Shown in pieces: positions 11,285-24,173 of a stretch of DNA of 64,000 nt; positions within the stretch are counted from its first letter, which is position 1, and the number at the start of each line of letters is the position of its first letter. The notes under the pieces are model-generated. The model searched no databases and was not told where the DNA came from. It saw only the letters and a program-made list of their open reading frames with translations. The stretch lies in contig JAZAYU010000262.1 in assembly GCA_038501625.1 (NCBI GenBank), forward strand, positions 650,527 through 714,526, written 5' to 3'. This DNA comes from Corbicula japonica (taxonomy: Eukaryota; Mollusca; Bivalvia; Venerida; Cyrenidae). The translations under genes were made by a program, and so were the position numbers.

Positions 11285-11765
11285 TAAAAAGAAAGGTTTC
11301 CAACATGACGTTTAACAGCGCTATACAGGCCTGGTGATTAACCCATCTACAGTTGATCATAATACTTACCTCTTTGTTTGCACGATGCCGGCAGTGGTTT
11401 TAGGGTTTATGAATGTTTATTGGGAAATCTTTTCTTAAAAGAACGTAGAAGCTCGATTTGTTCTTTTATCCCTGTCATCGTGTTCTTGCTGATTTTACTC
11501 CAGGAGCTCTGGTCTCGGTAAGATCATTGTGTACCAGCCCTTTGGCTTTGCAATGCTATTAGCTTTAATCTTATGTTTTATATGATTTTGTGCTTTTGCA
11601 TGCAACATCGTTGAGCCGGCGGGTGGGTTTGAGTTATTTCATCAAGACAACTAGTTTTTGTTTTGTGTGCGAGAACCTGTCGGGGCAAGTGTGAGGTTGG
11701 TGCACCCTAGAACCTGGTTCAAACTCCCAGTGGCAATTTGTTTTGCCACTGACCGTTTCGATTTT
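11285..11765 (+). repeat. Dispersed repeat family R1, near-complete copy
   Basis: It starts with AAAGAAAGGTTTCCAACATG and aligns throughout with 62995-63470 and, inverted, with 40430-40880. Landmarks are AGGCCTGGTGATTAACCCAT, CTGTCATCGTGTTCTTGCTG and TTGGTGCACCCTAGAACC. It ends at the GCCACTGACCG block and lacks the 3' GGGAGGCTG block of the longest copies. Confidence 0.7.
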
Positions 11766-13454
11766 TTTATTATACAAGTTTTAAAGGCCGAAGCATCAAA
11801 CTGAAGTTTAAATAACATTATATTGAGAGGAATTATCATTTACTTGGATTGAATTAAATACAAAAAGCCATATAAATAAAAGAGCTACGCTAGAACACCA
11901 AGACGAATGACTTTAAGTAAAACTTAATCAAACGTGATTGAATAATTTTCGCTAAAACACAACAAAATAAACCGATTTATTAAATGTAAATACACATGTA
12001 TAATAATCTAATGGCTGCAAAACAAAAACTAGTTTTTGTTTATGTCTTCAATGGAAACCACATACACCTATAGTTGAAAACTGAGACCTAATTTAGTGAC
12101 TTCGAGATAAAATTATGACTCATATTTTATAAACACGACCGATTATTAAGGGCAATATTTTAAAGAATAGAGGCAAAAAAATCAAATGAAAAACATGTAT
12201 CGTCCAATAATGTCTTTAACACGTGTTCCAAAGATGAACGTTTGACTGATGCCTGTGTTTATCAAGAATTTGCAGTAAAAACACCCATACGAAAGTAAAC
12301 GTTCTGATTTTAATTAGCACACGGTCGAAAACAAGAAGTTAGTCACGTGTTTGCTTTGCTAACAATTGATATAGATTCAGAGCTTACGTTTCACACAAAT
12401 ACTCTAACCTATTTACAAGTATGCACAGTTCTGTTATTCTTTTAGTTTTCAGTAACCATATGCGTTCTGACGAGTGTTTGTAAACAAAAACTCACGACAA
12501 AACTATGACCTGTCTTCGTAACAAAACGGCCCGTGGGTTGACGCCGTCTGCACCCAGTCATTCTAGGTCTTTTACAACTCACATCTCATCAGATTTTAGT
12601 TGAAATCATTTTATTTTAGTTTATGTAGTAAATTTTCAACTGATTTGTTGGTGTTTTCTTTTGTACCTTATAGTAATTTAAAAGTATTTAAGCCCCAAAA
12701 ATTCTTATTAATTTTTCTATGCACAAATTTACAAGCGTGAACATATAGTCTCATTCACTTCAATACAACTTGCTACAATGTATACAAGCCGTCTACAAGC
12801 TTTATTAAAAGCTATTCTTGTTTTAAATTTGTTCATATATTTACAATTCCCTTTTTTAAAAATAAGAACAACTTAAACGACGTCATTTAGGAAATAGAGC
12901 ATTTGTTCTTAAAAGAAAAACAAACAAAAGAAATGCAAGTGTCAATTATCCAGAATGTTGTTCTTAAATTAGAATAACTTACGAGTAATTAAACATGAGC
13001 AAGTTTTTCTCCCGTCAAAACTTGTTCAACTTGACCAAAGAATTAAATCGGCCTTCTTCATTAAACCGATCAAACAAAATTAATGATAATGTTAATTATT
13101 TCCTTACTCAAAATGGATAAACTATAAGCAGCTTCAAACGTTGGCTATTATTAAACAGTTTTTTCTTACTATCATGCTTTAGAATAATTGACACATGCAA
13201 AGGAATATTTTCTGCTTGTCATCACCTCTCGTGAACCCATTTCATAGCCTTATGCTTGAATGAACACTGATAGCAGAAAAAATATTACAGGAAAATTACT
13301 TATTTTAAAAATGTATAGTTTTTGTAAACGAATTTCTGGATGGAAATTAGATCCAGATATCCGATGATCCGAACATATATTCGAATATTCGGAAAAATTT
13401 TGACATCCCTTATTATAATTTGTTTAGATAAAGTAAAAGATTGTTTGAACTAAC
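11766..13454. other. No recognised feature apart from one small repeat
   Basis: AT-rich intergenic sequence. Around 12480-12535 it carries the inverted counterpart of a 60-bp repeat near 6015-6070. No exon-like frames were recognised. Confidence 0.45.
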
Positions 13455-13492
13455 CTGATTAACAGACGAACCGGATCCCATTTCTACACAAT
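13455..13492 (-). CDS. Possible first coding exon, MGSGSSVNQ
   Basis: On the minus strand a 38-nt exon lies between a plausible acceptor (TTGTATATTGTTTCAG) and a donor (GTTAGT). It contains ATG in a good context (GAAATGG) at 13479-13481 and encodes MGSGSSVNQ, ending in phase 0. MGxxxS is the consensus for N-terminal myristoylation, so the product could be membrane-anchored. It could belong to the same minus-strand gene as the exon at 1928-2131, but a connecting exon of suitable phase was not found. Confidence 0.35.
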
Positions 13493-13515
13493 CTGAAACA
13501 ATATACAATAAAAAA

Positions 13516-14671
13516 TCACGTGTACGTTGTTCTATTCAGGACCTTCAAATACTTGAAAACATCCTGGCAGACACGCTTGCTTTCACGTTTTGGTTCTCTT
13601 TCTATATCAAGATTTCTGAAAGTGGTTAAAGAAACCGATGATATTGTTATAAGAACCACGCACTTTATGAAGTTGCAAGCCTGGTCCAGTGTTAAACTTT
13701 GCATGTTCTCAGACCACACATCGACTTGGAATCTGATCACTAATTTGAAAAGGCATTTTCTGAAAATTTCTTTTTTTAATAAATATATAGATTTTATTGG
13801 GATTTCAAGTACATTTAAAGATAAAACTGTTGAATCGGCTATACATGTACCTAATTATTTCAAGAATACTAAAACTCTCATACAACACGCCAACTAGAAA
13901 CACAATTTTCAATTACAACAAAATTACATCGGATTGAGAATGCACCAATATCATGAGATTGTTAAATATTCAAAATTTTGCTACGAACCTGCCGGTCATG
14001 TCGTTACAGGCGATCTTATTGAATGTTATCAAAGTTTAAAGAATTCTTAATTTATCCGAATAACCGGGAGCAAATTAACATTGCCGTTTTCTTCGTAACC
14101 CGAAGTTTATAAATTAAATGCCGATTAAAACTGGCTGTGAAATACCTTGTTGAAATGGTAATTTTAAACTGTACAAGTATTTTGGAATTAAATCTGGCAT
14201 GGGTATCAGCCATTAAACCTACAAAAGATTTTTCTTGATTTATGATACAGATAACAAAGTTTTAAAAGTTCTTCTGTTATGGAAATATTACATTCATGGA
14301 AATCATTAACATCATTGCAGGCTCTAAAAAACGATCAAGCTGTGAGATATAAACCTCTTAAGATATTAATGTATTCTCGACAATCTGTAAATCCGAGGTA
14401 TTTTTTGTAATTAAAAAGCGTTTGTAACACTTACATATAACAAAGAATGAATACGTACATACTAGTAAATCCTGTGCACATGTAATCTTATTTCTAACTT
14501 AAAAAATCGACTCTGAATGATACGTTTTAGTTATCACTGTCATGCAACAGCTGCCCTGAAACTTGACATCATAAAGGTACTGCAGAAATCAGGATTGCTA
14601 TTATTCGGAAATGCACAGCTTTTTCATCGTTTAAAATGGATTAAAATTGTACTGTTTATTAGTGTAATTAT
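13516..14671. other. Unassigned region with a 125-codon frame
   Basis: A plus-strand frame (13520-13897) overlaps a minus-strand frame (13516-13740). On the minus strand a short run, VKASVSARMFSSI, resembles the RNase H-like segment of DIRS-type elements, but the flanks do not confirm it. The remainder is AT-rich with no recognised feature. Confidence 0.3.
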
Positions 14672-14828
14672 TGATTTATGCTCAACCCTGGGATTGGCGG
14701 CGTGGGCAGTAATATGCATTTCTATTACTGCCCATTAACAGGTGCAATCAAACCGAGCCTGCACTATTTGCATATTTGTCGTGTTCGGTGGCTTTCAAAG
14801 TTCCCTTGTCATCTAATTTTAGAGTGCA
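14672..14828 (-). repeat. Dispersed repeat family R2, terminal fragment
   Basis: Carries GGGCAGTAATATGCATTTC, AAACCGAGCCTGCACTATTT, TTGTCGTGTTCGGTGGCTTT and AAAGTTCCCTTGTCATCTA, which are the reverse complement of the R2 end at 7513. The same fragment occurs at 30325-30515. Confidence 0.65.
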
Positions 14829-15299
14829 TTGTTTTGTGTCACTAAACCACAAGTATTGCCCCCCCCTTTTACGTACGAGGTTCATAAGATGGACAGTTAA
14901 AGGATAATTGTATGGTTAGTGGTACACTGCCTTCCGGCGAATTCCAGAAAACGAATCTGCACATTTGTTTCTTTCGATAGAAATAAAATAAAGTCAATGT
15001 TTTTATCGTTTATTGAATGTAATTAGTTGAATGGACAACTTAATTGTAAGTGGTCATCAAAAGTACTACAGAAAACGCGTTTCTGGTGCGATGTCGGTTG
15101 ATACAAACGGGGCGTTAGCAAAAAAAACAAACAACAGCAAGCCGAGCTAGACAACACGGAAATGAAAATGAATACTGTAGCGATTGATGTTTACTGAGTT
15201 TACTGGGTCAAATGTAATATTTAAATTACGAAGATACAAACTTTGCATGTATACAAATTCTTATAAATTATGTCATAGGTTTTTTTTTTCTTTTTTTAT
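14829..15299. other. No recognised feature
   Basis: AT-rich sequence with short poly-C and poly-A runs; no gene or repeat boundary is visible. Confidence 0.5.
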
Positions 15300-15765
15300 C
15301 AGCATGCGGCGTTCAACATGCAAACGTAAAACTCCGGCCCATCTTCCAATCAACGATTAGCTTAAACCAGGCGTAGGTCCTAAACAAGCAGCAGGCCAAC
15401 TTATGCCGACAGAGGATAGTGGGTTCCCATAAATCATTAGGCCAAGCACTCCGGAAAGGTGACTCTCAACCAGCGGCGCCTGAAGTAGGCCAAGAGGACA
15501 AATCGGCGGCATTAGGAAATCCGACTTTATCCCCAACTCTAGGGAATATAATGCAAGCACATTTAGAAAACCCTTCAATTATACTAGTGTTTTTAGGCTT
15601 GGAAATTGATACTGACAAAATGGCTGTTCGCAATGAAATAATTGTCAAAATATTTTTTTTAATAAAAAAAAAACAAACATTTATATTAAATGTATTTAGG
15701 GAAATGCATTCTAGTGGAGAAATCTTTTTTTTTGGTCAGGCGGTTCGTTCTAGCTTCAGTTTCTA
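15300..15765 (+). pseudogene. Possible DIRS-like element fragment
   Basis: The 115-codon frame at 15419-15766 holds VFLGLEIDTDKMAVR, which matches the conserved FLGxxxDTxxMxxR turn near the end of DIRS-like reverse transcriptases. Just upstream is a Gln/Pro/Ala-rich stretch that could be gag. The RT core between the two is missing, which suggests an internal deletion. Only this one motif supports the call. Confidence 0.4.
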
Positions 15766-16194
15766 GATTATATTATCATGGGATGTTTTCATTAAACACG
15801 TCATATAATCAGAATTACTAGGAAGATGAGAAAATACCTGTTAATTTGGTTATAATTATTTTTTTTTACTACGGAGTAATATAATATAGTTTGCAAACGA
15901 GGAGTTCCGTTTAGCAACATACTTGGTAAGTTATGAATGGTCAGTGGTTATGACCAGTCATTGAGAATCGCAATCAGTTCTCATTTCCTTACATTTCTAG
16001 AAATGGTAAAGGTACCTTAAGCCTTGTATATATACGATACAGAGTTAAAAAAACATAAGAAGATAACATTTTCCGTTGACGATGAAGCCCCTACATGTAG
16101 TGTGATAAACAAATAAACCTCAAACAAATAAAATCTACATACCCTTTCGTACTTTTGTTAAAAACATCATATATAGAGAAGTTTAAAATGACAA
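15766..16194. other. No recognised feature
   Basis: AT-rich intergenic sequence with no supported gene or repeat boundary. Confidence 0.5.
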
Positions 16195-16526
16195 TGCCTC
16201 TACCTGGGAGCGGACCCGCATCGTCACGGCGACAGCGACTAGACCTGCAAATCCGATAAAGCAACCAACCGAGACAACCCAAAGACAAGGTTATTCGCAA
16301 AGCCATGAAATACGTTATCATCATTGCATGACATCAGTATGGGATTTTTTACTAAAATAGTACAGACTATATGGACGGGGAGACTTTTATGACCGCCACA
16401 TTGCACAAATAGCGCTACCGTGAATTTCAAATGAAATTGCCTCCACCAGGGAGCGAACCTGCACCATCGCGGCGTAAGCGCATAGACTTGTATTCCGACA
16501 ACGCAACCGCTTGAACTAACTGGTAC
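16195..16526 (-). repeat. tRNA-derived SINE in a dimeric arrangement
   Basis: Read on the minus strand, one tRNA-like head (16438-16526; A box near 16507-16518, B box AGGTTCGCTCCC at 16449-16460) is followed by a body of about 160 bp and then a second tRNA-like head (16195-16280; B box GGGTCCGCTCCC at 16206-16217). The body holds CACGGTAGCGCTATTTGTGC and AAAAGTCTCCCCGTCC. The same head-body-head order occurs at 40030-40345 on the other strand. Part of the body also resembles the end of repeat family R2. Confidence 0.65.
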
Positions 16527-19500
16527 AAATTATTTGAATAGCCCCGATATACATTTTATGCACATAACATAACTCTTCGAAGTCCAGTGTGTCATCCTAC
16601 ATGCATTATTGTACCTGCTACATGTATGACGAATAGGGAGTGGCACCCATCGTTTCAGAGCCATCTCACTTTGCGTATGTTCACTTATTGTACAATTAGC
16701 CTTCCTATTGCACATGATGACATGAGTTTCGTTAATCTGCATTTGACATGTACTGTTTCACCTTTATTTATATAATAACCTAGAGTATTTAAGACAGCTG
16801 CATATGACATTCAAATATTGACTGGCCACTTAAAACATCAACAACGACAACAAAATATAATGTAAGAGTCGGAATCAAACTCAAAATCCCTTAACAAACT
16901 TTTAACAAAAGATAATGTTTATATAATATTTTGTCGTTTTATAAACACGGGAATATGAGCCAAAGAGATTATTTAGATCTAATCTTGTACAGGCGACTTT
17001 GGAGTGTTACTCAAACAATTTTAAAAGTGAAAATCGGTACCGTTTCATTTTATGACAAAACAGACAAAAACAGATATTTGTGACAACTGGTTTCTATGAT
17101 TGCCTCACTTATTATTCCAGTTTTGAAATTCTCAGATTGGTTTTGGATTTCTTTTCTCAAGCGGCAAACATGGCCAGAGCGGCCTATAGTTTCACAACAA
17201 CCTTGTCAAATCCTGTCATTTTCAAAACTTATTTGAATCGTAATTATATCAGAAAATGTCTTAAAATATTTTTCTTTGCTTCAGAGGTTTTTATTGTCAT
17301 AAAGTGATTCTTCATACTTTTAAACTACATCTACTAATTATGACTGTGTTGAAGACTTCAGATTCTGGGCCGTTGTACAGTTAACAGCTCAATATTCTAT
17401 GCCCTTTCAACATTTTGATACGCGGTTTTCTCAGGTATATCGCACCTGTTGGTTGTATGTGCTCTCGGATGGCCTAGGCTAATTACTTATCGAAAAATAA
17501 GAAACTATTTTAAGGAAGATTTGATTGATATTATTTACGCAAAGTAACTGCTGTTAAAATGCGTTATATAGCACGCTTGTCGCCAAACAGAAATTACACA
17601 TTTGCCATAGACACCTTTAATATAAAATAAGAAGGTAAAATCTTGGGACTTACAAGACAATATTCAAAGCTTTCCTGGTTAAGATATTAACCATCAGTAC
17701 AAAAATGAGCCGAACTATTTAAACAGACAAGTTTTGTTTACAAAGATCGTATGTTTACAACTTAACAATTGAACGACCTTCAAAAGTCGTGATCAACGAC
17801 AACAATAGCAAATTTTAAAGTAAGACCTCTAGCGAAAAACATGTTTAAACCGGTAAATTTTTCATGTGTTGATGCATATAGACCATAATAAGTTACAAAT
17901 AGTGTTACTTCAGATTTATTATTAAGCATTAATTTAATCTACAATTATAAGTTTAAAATAAACACTTACCGTTGCATTCGCTAATATTAAAAATACTTTA
18001 AACTCCACCATGTCCACTAAATGTAAAATTTAAATTTATTGAATAAATTTAAAATCCTGTGCTTGCAATCGATGAACAAATATTTTACATCAATGGTTCG
18101 TTATTTAAGTAGCGCGAGCATTTTAAAAGGGACGACCAAAAAATCCCGAATGTTATTTTCGTAACGTAATAAACAGGCTTTTTTTCAGCGTACATTTCGA
18201 AGAAAAAGGAAGCAATTATATTCGCACCAGCGTCGTCATTGGTTACACTTGGCCCATAATTTTGAAGCAATTAATCAACTCCAAACGTGGCATACAGACA
18301 TATGTTATTAATAAACTTAAAATTTAATTACTGTAGATTTTTTAATGATTCAGTTACCTATTAAACTTTAACTAGGGAATAACTAATAAGACCTTATAAT
18401 TGTTCACCGTCATAACTTACTCGTCCGTTTTTAACGTTTAAGTTGGAATATATGATAAACAGGCGCGTATAAAAGTTTTGGATATAGGGGCGACGGAAAT
18501 TGAGTACATGTACTAGGATAATTTAAATTAAATTCTTGCATCGCTATTTTTATTATTAAAACTTTCATTAATAAAATAATTATAAAAGTGAAAGTTTAAG
18601 TAGTAAAAATAGACATGCATAAATGGTTATAAGGTTTCGTGACTCGATATTTTTATGACAATCAAATACAAAGTAGAGTATTCAGTAGGTTTTTGTACTT
18701 ACATTGAAATTCTCAATGAACAATAATATATAACAAAATAAAATATTGCTTAATTGTATAAACATATCGTAGTTTACATGATCTAAAGTAGCTGACACGA
18801 TCATTAGTGAAACCCAAGCAGATATACACAACTAATAGCATTATGGCTGGTGCAGAACGATGTGATCAAGACTTACTCCAAAAGAGAGTCAAAAACTTTT
18901 CAGTACACCTATTACGATTCTTGATCTGATTTTAGAATATTTCGATTTATCATCAAAGTTGAGGTAACATGTCGCCTTTAACAAAATCATTATCGATACT
19001 GCCCTGGTACTGTTTGTGCAAGAAAAGACAATAACAACAAAGTGCAATTATCCGTGACCCAGATGTCATCTGCAGTCGTTAATCCCTAATTGAGCGTATC
19101 GATGCCTGCCATCAGCGTAGCCGAAACTAATGACAACATAAAAATATTGTAACTGCGAGGCTAAAATATATTTAACGGCGGCTGGTCGAAATATTGGGGC
19201 GGCGACCTCTGCCGCCCCCACCCCATTGACTACGCATATGGTAGATTAAAATATAACCATTATACTTGAAATCTGTTTTCTCTTCTTTTTTTTACTAGAC
19301 TAATGTTATTTTTCGTTTTCCGTTTTAAGATGGATGAATAGAAAGCATTAATGGTGTTGTAATTTTTTAATCTCAAAACTAAGATAACTACTATTCACAA
19401 ATGAATTATATGAAGAAAACAGAGATTATGTTTAAGATTACATCGAACATTAATTTAATAAATACGTAGTAAACAAACCATCTTATATGGTGAGACGATT

Positions 19501-19984
19501 AAAACACAAGTTGTGAAAGGTGTAACATTTTACCTAAAAAAACAACAACCCAACAAACACTGAATTCGATTGGACTGAAAAGTCTTGGAGTAATATATGT
19601 TTATGTCTATAATACAGATACAAACGAAACTGAAAATAAATTATTTCGTTGGTTTACTCATGTGGGATCAATTTCAGTTCGTTTTCAATTTAAAAAAGCG
19701 CTATTTGCGTATCACATTGTTCTTAAATGTTTCATTCTCAGAAGATTATTTGACAACCCCTTTACATTTTATTAAATACACAGGCGATACGAGTTGAAAA
19801 TTTCGAATAAACTGAATTACATCTGTTTTGATTCTTTGCGTTTACATTATGGGGAATTTATTAGCTAGTAAGTTTACACCCTTTTAACATTCTTCAATTT
19901 TTTTTATCAAGTGAATTAAAAGTAAGTTATTCATAAGATAAGTCAAACAGATTTTAAATTATTAAATAATCTGATAAAGCATTT
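16527..19984. other. Long stretch with no recognised gene
   Basis: AT-rich DNA. A 42-nt minus-strand frame at 17970-18011 (MVEFKVFLILANAT then GTAAGT) looks like a possible signal-peptide exon but has no partner. No repeats with clear ends were identified. Confidence 0.45.
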
Positions 19985-20185
19985 AAATTCTTTAGCCAAT
20001 GACCGTTCACAAGCGGTAATCTCCTGGTATCTCATTATCGTTAATTGTTTTATGGTGTCTTTTTAAATCAACCATACATGTACATGTGTATATTATCGCA
20101 TGCTCTCTTTTCCTTTCTACATTTTGACTAATTGGGGAGGCTGTGTGTTCCGGATTTGGCTATTTCTGATATGTATATTTCACTT
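19985..20185 (+). repeat. Dispersed repeat family R1, 3' fragment
   Basis: Begins CCAATGACCGTTCACAAGCG and ends with GGGGAGGCTGTGTGTTC and TCTGATATGTATATTTCAC, matching 780-960 and 63450-63630. Confidence 0.6.
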
Positions 20186-21399
20186 TTATTTTTAGTTATT
20201 TATTGAAAACCCATGTTTGAAGATCTATAAACACCTAATAAATGGCTTAAAATTATAATACTTTACGCTGCTGTGTAATAAGCATTACAACAAAATAAAA
20301 TCCTTTATCTAGTACTGCAATTTGAGTGCTGATGAAAGTAATTTAAACACTCTTCATAATAATTATTTAATATATCAATCCACATTTAAATCCTAAACAA
20401 AATTAACAAACAACAACATTGATCTTAATTTTTTTGTTCGTACATTTGAATTGATTATTTACAAGGCAATTTTCGAGAGAACCGGATAAAAGACGTCAAC
20501 AAAGCAAAAATAGATTGTTTTCGTAACTTTTTCAGAATTCAGTAAAATCATATTCAATTTGTCCAATTGCATGATTTCATGGCAAAAAGAATAAACAATT
20601 ATCTACGTCTATGCTTTGAGAAAAATATTTATGTTGGTTGAAAACAAACACATGTTAGTTTCAATCTAAAACTATCGAATCGTTATAATGAAACTTAATG
20701 CATCAATGGGAATTTTACGTAGTATGATGTGAACCGTGAATATTACGGCACGTAGAAATAAAGTATTAAATTACTGTTACACACCTGTACGTTCTAAATA
20801 TTTTCAAATAATATTTACAAGTCTTAAAAAAGGACAAAAATGATTAACATTAATATAGTTACATTGCTATCCTTTATGTTAATACATTTTAATTTTCCAC
20901 AAGCAAATTACGTATTTCCTTTTTGGCAGCTTTAGCTTTTGTAAAAGTATAAATATATGGTTGAAAACGGACATGTTAAAGCAAAAACTTAATGCACCAG
21001 ACTAGTAAATTAACTACGATTTTAATGCCGTATTCAAATAGTTATGGCATAAATTTAAATATTTAATTATATAATAAAAAGAAGTGCACACATTTTTGTG
21101 TCTGAAATAAGTTTGCACTGTGGACAGGGGGTGGGGGAGGGTAGTAGATAACAGATGTGTAGTAGATAACAATAGTATATGTTTTGGTTATAGTCGGTTA
21201 AGAGCAAATGTACATCTAATAAAAGATAATAATTGTTTCCGCTACATAATTACAGAACGTTGTAACCAACAGTTGCGAAACATGTTTAGTGAATTTTTGT
21301 TTTTAATAGGTCAAAAGCCTATGTTACTGCTACCTTTAATTGCAAACTGGTTTCCAAAAAATAATTAAAAACCTGTTTAACAACTTTATCAAAAGTTCA
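20186..21399. other. No recognised feature
   Basis: AT-rich sequence. A frame at 21120-21368 has no recognised similarity. Confidence 0.5.
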
Positions 21400-23935
21400 A
21401 GTTTTTATTCAGCTCTCGGCAAAGTTATGCCTTTGGCTCATGAAACAGTCATACAAAATACAGCAATCACATAAACTATCACAAAATAGCAGCACGAACA
21501 ACATACATACATACAATATACAAACATTTTAGCAATATAATATCGTGAATTACAGTACAAGAAACAGTTACACAATTTCAAGGATACAAGAACGTGTTTT
21601 AAAAGCCTCTCTTAAGAATTTACATATGTTTAGAATAGTACACTTATTTTTAGATGACATTAGTGTTACAAATCTGTTTTGGTGGGCCATGACGTTACCT
21701 TAAAATATTTTGACCTAATATCCGAATATCTGTTACAACATAAAAGAAAATGAAATTCAGATTCAACAACATTTTGAGTACATAACTGACAAATTCTTTC
21801 ATTTCTGGTGGTTCCAGTATACCTGCCAGTTTCGATTGCAAGGGTATGTGAACATAATCTGAAACATGCCATTAATTTACACAACCTTTCGTTTTTAACT
21901 ATACTAAGATAATCTTCAAACCCAAATACAGTTTTATACAATCTATAATATTCTAATTTTGACATAGAATTGATACCTTCATTCCAGTTTTGTATAAACT
22001 GATCTCTAATGCGCTGTTTTAGTATTGGATAATAGTTAGCTTGAACGTTAAATTCATTATGTAAAAATGGGAATCCTAAGTTGTTCACAAAATCAGACAT
22101 TCTTTTACTCCAATTATTATAATTAGAGTTTACTTGATCAGTATATATATTACAAATAGGAGAGTGAACGTTCTTTTTTATTTTTAGCCAAAATTTAATT
22201 GCCCTTTCTTTTGCTACCAAATAAAGTGGAAATCTTCCCAGTTCACCATAAACTGCGTAGTTTGGGGTTTGGGCTTTTACACCTAGCAAAGATTTACAAA
22301 ACTTAATATGTATTTTTTCAATGTCTTTGAAATTATATACTCCCCAAACTTCTGATCCATATAGCAAGATTGGTGCAACCATGCAATCAAAAAGGTATAA
22401 CTTGGTTTTAATGTCGACCAATTTAACCCACATTGCATCATGAATAACGGTATCGAAAGCACGTTCATAATCGATAAAAATGCACCATAGTTTTTATTTT
22501 TTCGATAATATTTTTTGAATAATGGAATGCAAAATAAAAATGGCATCGTTGGTCGATCGACCGTCACGAAAACCAAACTGATTTTCTGTAAATATGTTTT
22601 CATTTTCACACCAAGTATTTATCCTGTTGCGTAACACTAGTGAAAATATTTTGCTTATAATATCAATCAAAGTTATATCCCTATAATTTTCTGGTAAATT
22701 TTCGTCACCTTTTTTATAAATTTGTACTATGGCGCCTTTACACCAAGACTCTGGATAAATCCCAGTATCATAAATTGCATTAAAAATCGTACACAAATAT
22801 GGACTAATAAATTCATTAGCATCAATAAAAAAGTCAGCTACAACATTATTCAGGTCACAGCTTTTGTTCCGTTTAAGACACCGTATAGTTTTACTAATTT
22901 CATCCACAGTAATTGGGACATCCAATACATCAATATTTCAGGAAAAATCCGTACTCTCAGAATATGTATCAGCATCATATTCTCTGTGTGGAGAATTCGA
23001 TATATGCATAAAATGATTTACAAATTCTTCTAAATTAATACCACCATCATTCGAGTTTCTTTTGTTTTTATATCTGTTAATATATTTCCAAAAATGTCGT
23101 GGATTATGTTTACTCATATGGGTAAGTTTACCTTTTTCTTTCGAGTTAAAAACATTTTTAGTTTTTCGTTTGATCTTGGAAAACTCAGATCTACATTTTA
23201 GGAAATTTAATTTATTTTCATTGTTATTATTTCGAGCGAATAATCTCTTACTTTGCATAAATGCGTTTTTGGCTGCTCTGCACTCATCATTAAACCATGG
23301 TGCTTTATTACTATTTGCTTTAAATTTTGGCTTGTTTGAACATTTTTTACCAAACAGTTTAAATGAAATATTTGATATCAAACCAGTTAATTCATTTATA
23401 CAACAATTTATGTCACAACCTCCAGAACAAAATTTGTCTGTAATTTCATCGAATCTATTTTTATTTTCATTTAGAGTTTCTCGAAATATGTGCGTTTGTG
23501 ACGGATCCCAAATTATTTTATCGTAAGACACCGTTTTAGTCGAGCTATTGTTTACATAATCACAACTAAGCATAAAAGATATAGAACAATGATCACTCAA
23601 CTCCGTTATATCATTTACAACCATACATGAAATACACGAAAATACCTGATAAGTAGACAGTAGGTAATCTACTGTGCTAGACACTGGCCTATTTCTATAC
23701 AATGAATGGAATGTACATTTACCGTTATCTAAACGCCCATTTGCAATGATCAGACAATTTTCTTTCGTAAGAGAAAGTAGCTTTTTTTGCAAAATTATTA
23801 AAACCTGTATCATTGTTTTTTCTACAAATAGCATATACTTCATTATCATAGGTACTAAATGGCAAGTTTACGAATCGATCAAGATTAATATTTTCAATAA
23901 AATCAAAGTGGTCGATAGTAATCACACATAGCTAA
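21400..23935 (-). pseudogene. Dead LINE retrotransposon, RT core deleted
   Basis: On the minus strand the order is endonuclease C-terminus, linker, reverse transcriptase, C-terminal domain. Endonuclease pieces lie at 23725-23925 and 22938-23849 (LIIANGRLDNGK, STVDYLL and the SDH catalytic triplet in ELSDHCSISF), split by a frameshift. RT blocks at 22494-22925 include SWCKGAIVQIYKKGD, NYRDITLIDIISKIFS and ENQFGFRDGRSTNDAIF. After AFDTVIHDAMW the sequence jumps straight to LYLFDCMVAPILLYGSEVWG in 21666-22433, so the segment holding the catalytic (Y/F)xDD box is gone. The copy is truncated at its 5' end near 23935; a 3' untranslated part probably reaches about 21400. It cannot encode an active polymerase. 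Confidence 0.85.
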
Positions 23936-24173
23936 TATATTGCAAACGGCAATAAAAGAACATTTCATATTTGTGCCGTTAGGTCAAATGGCAAGGTCAC
24001 AATGACTTTTCAAAGGCCGTTCAGCACGACATTTGTGTTTATGAAATTATTGCGTTGTGCTCTGGGCGGAATGAACACTAATATGCATTTCCATTACTGC
24101 TCATGAACAGCCTCATTTGACATGGGCCTGCAATATTTTGATCGTTTTCAATGGCTTTCAAAGTTCCCTTTAA

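Noticed and set aside
12570..12610. CTGATGAG on the minus strand as another hammerhead
   Set aside because: No GAAA box or closing stems at the required spacing.
17970..18011. Minus-strand mini-exon MVEFKVFLILANAT followed by GTAAGT
   Set aside because: It resembles a signal-peptide exon with a good donor, but no acceptor-bearing partner exon in matching phase could be linked to it.
22722..23526. Plus-strand frames of 103 and 154 codons
   Set aside because: Antisense shadows of the minus-strand LINE coding region.
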